A DNA stretch of 64,000 nt from Archaeoglobus sulfaticallidus PM70-1 (lineage in GTDB: Archaea > Halobacteriota > Archaeoglobi > Archaeoglobales > Archaeoglobaceae), in the NCBI RefSeq assembly GCF_000385565.1, contig NC_021169.1, positions 930,001 through 994,000 of the forward strand, in the 5' to 3' direction. Positions within the stretch are counted from its first letter, which is position 1. Each line of letters begins with the position of its first letter. The position numbers were made by a program, and so were the translations under genes. Positions 60,602 through 64,000 of this stretch are shown here, piece by piece. The notes under the pieces were generated by a model. The model did no database searches and had not been told where the DNA came from. It was given only the letters and a program-made list of their open reading frames with translations.

Positions 60602-61138
60602 TCACTCCATCGGGATCAATCCTATTTCACCAAGTTTTGTTTCCCTCAACAATGCCCTCAATTCCTCTAAAGCTTCAGGATACGCCAGTGTTGTCGGTGG
60701 TTTTTCTGGCAGACCAACTTTCTTTCTCGTCTCGGGATATGTTGTCTGGTAAACTGCATGCCCGTACTCGTACAGTGTCCTCAGACCTTCCATCGTGAGG
60801 GTTGGCATTGCCAACTCTTCTACAAGCACTCTCCTCAAAGCAAAAACAACCTCAAATGGCTTCACATCCCGTGGACAGATCTCAGTGCACTTGTTGCAGG
60901 AAACACATGCCCATGGGGAGGGAATATCGAGTATTTCTTCTTTAATGCCAAGAGTTAAAGCATGTATGAACCTCTTGTTGAACCACAGGAATCCTGCGAG
61001 TGCAACGGGGCAGCTTCCAGCACACTTACCGCACTGAATACATCTATCAATGTTTTCTCCACCGTGCTCCTTTATTTCCTCGATAACTCCCTTCTCAAGT
61101 TCGGTCAGGATAACAGGTGTGGGAAGATCACTATCCAA
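60602..61138 (-). CDS. hdrC: Heterodisulfide reductase subunit C
   Basis: A 178-residue protein with two 4Fe-4S motifs, CIQCGKCAGSCPVALAG and CVSCNKCTEICPRDVKP, linking HdrA to HdrB. The TTG at 61138 is chosen because GGGAGGTGA lies five bases upstream, formed within the last codons of hdrA. A longer frame from a TTG at 61168 would add ten residues in the wrong context. Soluble, without a HdrE-like membrane part. Confidence 0.92.
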   Translation of the reverse strand: MDSDLPTPVILTELEKGVIEEIKEHGGENIDRCIQCGKCAGSCPVALAGFLWFNKRFIHALTLGIKEEILDIPSPWACVSCNKCTEICPRDVKPFEVVFALRRVLVEELAMPTLTMEGLRTLYEYGHAVYQTTYPETRKKVGLPEKPPTTLAYPEALEELRALLRETKLGEIGLIPME

Positions 61139-61139
61139 G

Positions 61140-63200
61140 TTATTCACCTCCCGATCCCAGTGCTTCAATCTGGGCTTCTATCTGCTCTGTTGTGAAACCA
61201 TGCAGTGTGATCGCTTTAACAGGACATGCTGCCGTGCAGACCCCACATCCCTTGCAGAGAGCCATGTTGATCCTCGCAATATACTTTCCATCTTTTTCTT
61301 CCATGCTTATGGCAGAATACGGGCAGAGAGGCACACAGATTCCACAACCAGAACATCTATCAGCATCCACTTCGGAGATGAGAGGTTCAACCTTAACTCT
61401 TCCCTGTGCCAACGGGACTGCAGCAGCTGCGGCAGCGGCTTTAGCCTGTGCAACAGACTCCGGGATGTCTCGAGGACCCTGTGCACAACCGCAGATGTAT
61501 ATACCAGCCACCGATGTTTCCACAGGATAGAGTTTGGTGTGGAGTTCTTTGAGGAACCCTTCCGCTCCGACATTGATCCCCAGCTTTCTCGTCAGATCCT
61601 TCAGCCCCTCTGATGGCTCAACTGCGGTGGCAAGAACCACCATATCGGCAATCACTTCAACTGGTGACTGGAGGCCAGTATCGTATGCCCTTACTCTGAG
61701 CCGCTCTCCATCAGGAATTCTTTCTATACCGCTCACTCTGCCGTAGATGACCTTAATTCCAAGCTCCTTGCAGTAGGTGTAGTATTCCTCGAAGTCCTTG
61801 CCGGGAGTTCTGACATCTATGAAGAAGATGTATATGTCAAGATCAGGATACTTTTCCTTCAGAATCCTCGCTTCCTTTAACATGTACATGCAGCAAATCT
61901 TTGAGCAGTAAGTGTGATATCTCACATCTCTGCTTCCCACACATGAAATGAAGGCAATAGTCTTTGGTTTTTCGAGTTTCACATCTTCTTTCTTCTTTTT
62001 CTTCAACTTCGGCAGTTCAGACAATTTTATGAGCTCACCTTCGGTTGGACCGGTTGCTGAGATTAATCTCTCAAACTGCAAAGCGGTGACAACATTTGGC
62101 GACTCGGGACAGTACTCCTTGAAGTGATCTTTTTCCATCACTTTGAAACCTGTTGCAACGATAATCGTTCCAACTTCAACCTCGACAATCTCTCCTTCCG
62201 GATCCCAGTTAATAGATCTATCACACGCTCCGGTCTTGCATACCTTCTCACACGGGGCGAGCTTCGGCTTTCCAGTCTTTTCGTTTATCTCAGGAGGAGT
62301 GCCAAGCTTTCTGCCTCCACACTCTCTGCATGCTTCCACATCGAGAACAGCCTTCTTGGGAACAGCCTGAGGGAACTGGATGTATATCGCTTTTCTCTCA
62401 CTCAGCCCCTCGTTGAACTCATCAGGAACCTTGCTTGGGCAGACCTTCACGCAATCTCCACAGCCTGTGCACTTATCCCAGTCAACATAGGTCTGCTTCC
62501 TTCTGACCTTTACTTTGAAGTTTCCAATAGATCCATCCACGGATTCAACCTCGGAATAGGTCATGAGTTCTATGTTCGGATTGGTTGCAACCTGAACCAT
62601 CACAGGTGTGAGAATGCATGCGGAACAGTCGTTTGTTGGGAATGTTTTATCGAGTTTTGCCATATTTCCTCCAATTGATGGGTTCTTTTCAACAAGGTAA
62701 ACCTTGTAACCCATATCTGCAAGATCTAACGCAGCAAACATTCCCGCAACGCCACCGCCTATAACCATCGCAGCCTGTTTTACCTCAACATAGCTTTCCT
62801 CTAGAGGCTCAAGAAGTGCAGCCTTGGCAACCCCGCTTTTGATGAGCTTCTTTGCCTTTTCAGTTGCACCCTTTTTGTCGTGCCAGTGTGCCCAGCTATC
62901 CTGATCCCTGATGTTGACCATCTCGAAGAGGTACTTATTCAGGCCTGCTTCTTCACAGGCGGCCCTGAAAATCGGCTCATGGGTTCTCGGGGTGCAGGCG
63001 GCCACAACCACTCTATCGATCAGCCCATCCCGTATATCCTGTTTGATCATTTCCTGTCCGGGATCTGAACACATGAAGAGGTTGTCTCTGACAACAGCGA
63101 CATTTGGCAGGGTTTCTGCGTATTTCTTCACTTCTTCGATGTTAACGGCTCCAGCAATGTTTTCTCCACAGTGGCAGATGTAAACTCCTATCCTTGTCAC
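61140..63200 (-). CDS. hdrA: Heterodisulfide reductase subunit A
   Basis: A 686-residue flavin-bifurcating subunit. An N-terminal cluster domain (VYICHCGENIAGAVN, CTPRTHEPIF) precedes the FAD domain (VIGGGVAGMFAALDLADMGY, about 144-163, and NDCSACILTPVM). An inserted 4Fe-4S motif is CTGCGDCVKVCPSKVP, followed by CRECGG. The HdrA core ends IYICGCAQGPRD, and two C-terminal ferredoxin clusters are CSGCGICVPLCPYSAI and CKGCGVCTAACPVKAI. It has cysteine, not selenocysteine, in the conserved site. It starts with GTG at 63200, with GGGGGTGA seven bases upstream. Head of the seven-gene operon. Confidence 0.95.
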   Translation of the reverse strand: MTRIGVYICHCGENIAGAVNIEEVKKYAETLPNVAVVRDNLFMCSDPGQEMIKQDIRDGLIDRVVVAACTPRTHEPIFRAACEEAGLNKYLFEMVNIRDQDSWAHWHDKKGATEKAKKLIKSGVAKAALLEPLEESYVEVKQAAMVIGGGVAGMFAALDLADMGYKVYLVEKNPSIGGNMAKLDKTFPTNDCSACILTPVMVQVATNPNIELMTYSEVESVDGSIGNFKVKVRRKQTYVDWDKCTGCGDCVKVCPSKVPDEFNEGLSERKAIYIQFPQAVPKKAVLDVEACRECGGRKLGTPPEINEKTGKPKLAPCEKVCKTGACDRSINWDPEGEIVEVEVGTIIVATGFKVMEKDHFKEYCPESPNVVTALQFERLISATGPTEGELIKLSELPKLKKKKKEDVKLEKPKTIAFISCVGSRDVRYHTYCSKICCMYMLKEARILKEKYPDLDIYIFFIDVRTPGKDFEEYYTYCKELGIKVIYGRVSGIERIPDGERLRVRAYDTGLQSPVEVIADMVVLATAVEPSEGLKDLTRKLGINVGAEGFLKELHTKLYPVETSVAGIYICGCAQGPRDIPESVAQAKAAAAAAAVPLAQGRVKVEPLISEVDADRCSGCGICVPLCPYSAISMEEKDGKYIARINMALCKGCGVCTAACPVKAITLHGFTTEQIEAQIEALGSGGE

Positions 63201-63207
63201 AGTATGC

Positions 63208-63262
63208 TCACCCCCGTGAATACAGAAATCATAAGTCCGCGTTTAATAAAATACTTATAAGC
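63208..63262 (-). promoter_or_regulatory. Promoter and ribosome binding site of the hdr-mvh operon
   Basis: On the minus strand CTTATAAGTATTTTATTAA (about 63262-63243) supplies a TATA-like element. The leader is about 25-35 bases and ends with GGGGGTGA at 63216-63208 and GTG at 63200. The rest of 63263-63580 is AT-rich with no visible gene; it should also hold the upstream sequences of the convergent UspA side. Confidence 0.55.
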
Positions 63263-63581
63263 TTTACGGTCAATTTAATTTCAGATAAATCTCTTAATTC
63301 TAAGAAAATAAAAATAAAAGTCAAAAACATTGTAGTTCAAATTGTTATGTTTTAACTATACTCAACAAATTAAAATATGTGTGTATTAGCATTTGAGAAA
63401 ATAGCATAAATCATCACTAATTTTAATGCACATTTAATTCCATGAAATCTCTTTAAATATCTGTGATGGAAAAGCTTTCAACAACGCCCATCAAAAATCC
63501 TATTAGCGAAAATAGCAGAAAAAACATGAAAATTTGTATTAATTTTGTATTTTGCGGGTAAGATTGGTATTAGCAAGCCAG
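63263..63581. other. AT-rich non-coding stretch
   Basis: I see no coding frame of note. It is strongly AT-rich and lies between the hdr promoter and the 3' end of the UspA gene, so it may carry operator sites for the hdr operon and a terminator for uspA. No clear repeat is visible. Confidence 0.4.
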
Positions 63582-63974
63582 CTATCTGATGGAAACCACC
63601 GGCACATCACTGTTCAGAATAATCTTCTGCGGAACGCTACCGAAAATGACCTTGCCGGTGGGACTCCTCCTCCTAACTCCTACAATGACCATCTTCGGTT
63701 TAACTTCCCTTATAAAATCTATAATGTCATCTCCAGCCTCCTTCCCCCTGACGAGCAGATGGGTTTCGACATCAATACCTTCAGCCTTTGCCTTCTCTTC
63801 AGCCCATTTCAGCAGACTCTCTCCTTCCGTGATTTCCTCTTCTGATGTTCTGCTTCCACCAAATAGCGAGTGGACGATTATTAGTTTTTCATTCCTGAAT
63901 TTCGCCTCCTCTACTGCAAAGTCCATTATCCTCGTTCTCCTTTCAGATTTGCTGAGGGCTACAACAATTGACAT
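63582..63974 (-). CDS. Universal stress protein UspA family
   Basis: A 130-residue Usp domain starting SIVVALSKSERRTRIMDFAV and containing the nucleotide-binding loop VGVRRRSPTGKVIFGSVPQK (about 98-117), so ATP binding is likely. It ends VPVVSIR. Single-domain and soluble. The gene ends just inside the window, with ATG at 63974. Confidence 0.9.
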   Translation of the reverse strand: MSIVVALSKSERRTRIMDFAVEEAKFRNEKLIIVHSLFGGSRTSEEEITEGESLLKWAEEKAKAEGIDVETHLLVRGKEAGDDIIDFIREVKPKMVIVGVRRRSPTGKVIFGSVPQKIILNSDVPVVSIR

Positions 63975-64000
63975 GTTTATAAATTTTCAATAATATTATT

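Noticed and set aside
61140-63200. Selenocysteine or F420-linked variant of HdrA
   Set aside because: The conserved site reads DCSACILTP with cysteine, and no in-frame TGA occurs inside the gene; no FrhB-like domain is attached.
1-64000. CRISPR array, insertion sequence, integrated element or rRNA genes
   Set aside because: No regularly spaced repeats, transposase, integrase or rRNA sequence was found on reading; the three tRNAs show no split or duplicated ends suggesting an attachment site.

Overview
This window is chromosomal DNA from a hyperthermophilic euryarchaeon, most probably a member of the Archaeoglobales (Archaeoglobus, Ferroglobus or Geoglobus; the genus is not resolved). The reasons are archaeal information genes (ribosomal protein eS1, archaeal-type leucyl-tRNA synthetase, SRP54, RNase HII, KEOPS subunit Cgi121), a sirtuin close to the known Archaeoglobus Sir2-Af2, a complete HdrABC-MvhDGA operon without other methanogenesis genes, TATA-box promoters, many GGAGGTGA-like ribosome binding sites, and frequent GTG or TTG starts. 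Gene density is high and most genes are housekeeping. No insertion sequence, CRISPR array or rRNA operon is visible.

Layout. 1-620: a decayed metallo-beta-lactamase-fold gene. 624-6667 (mostly minus strand): PIN-ATPase-KH protein, hisI, a KaiC-like protein with a broken P-loop, cgi121, moaE, a YfcE-type phosphoesterase, an RsbRD-like protein and heme O synthase. The last is divergent from a His/Met-rich secreted protein across a shared promoter carrying GTAACAAAT boxes. 7439-9441: PfkB kinase and EhaR-like HAD protein. 9509-12172: a plus-strand operon of DUF2150, SWIM zinc finger, a TrmO-dUTPase fusion and an EamA permease. 12216-17576: the most distinctive locus, with two unequal YeiH/UPF0324 transporters around a membrane-anchored PAS-PAS-PAS-DUF835-winged-helix protein, plus a 47-residue membrane protein and a small DUF5395-like protein. 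17727-25968: tRNA-Ser, DUF362 ferredoxin, E1-like enzyme, sirtuin, eS1, APC-UspA permease, MscS and DUF432, tRNA-Thr, tRNA-Arg.

26125-31767 is a five-gene MoxR/DUF58/DUF4350/DUF4129 operon. 31821-38950 holds small membrane proteins, SahH, an RCK-DHH fusion, MazG, a PiT phosphate transporter whose start codon is unclear, its PhoU-like partner, and an orphan polar amino-acid ABC ATPase. 39152-47741 is a run of short units: DsrE-like protein with acyl-CoA dehydratase activase, nicotinamidase, Nif3-like, ModE-like, SpoIIM-like, RHH regulator, UbiD decarboxylase, PHP phosphatase, DUF211, GNAT and uridylate kinase. 47837-52620: leuS, rnhB and srp54. 52971-56350: a four-gene flavin/iron-sulfur amine dehydrogenase complex. 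56368-63200: the hydrogenase-heterodisulfide reductase operon with its maturation protease. A UspA protein closes the window.

How the parts may work together. The Mvh-Hdr complex would take electrons from H2, bifurcating to ferredoxin and a disulfide acceptor. The amine dehydrogenase would feed electrons from a secondary amine or imino acid. The locus most worth following is the YeiH/PAS regulator cluster. Each transporter unit is preceded, right next to its TATA box, by three TGTCA boxes with the same 12/10 bp spacing. This suggests that the membrane-bound regulator controls both transporters.
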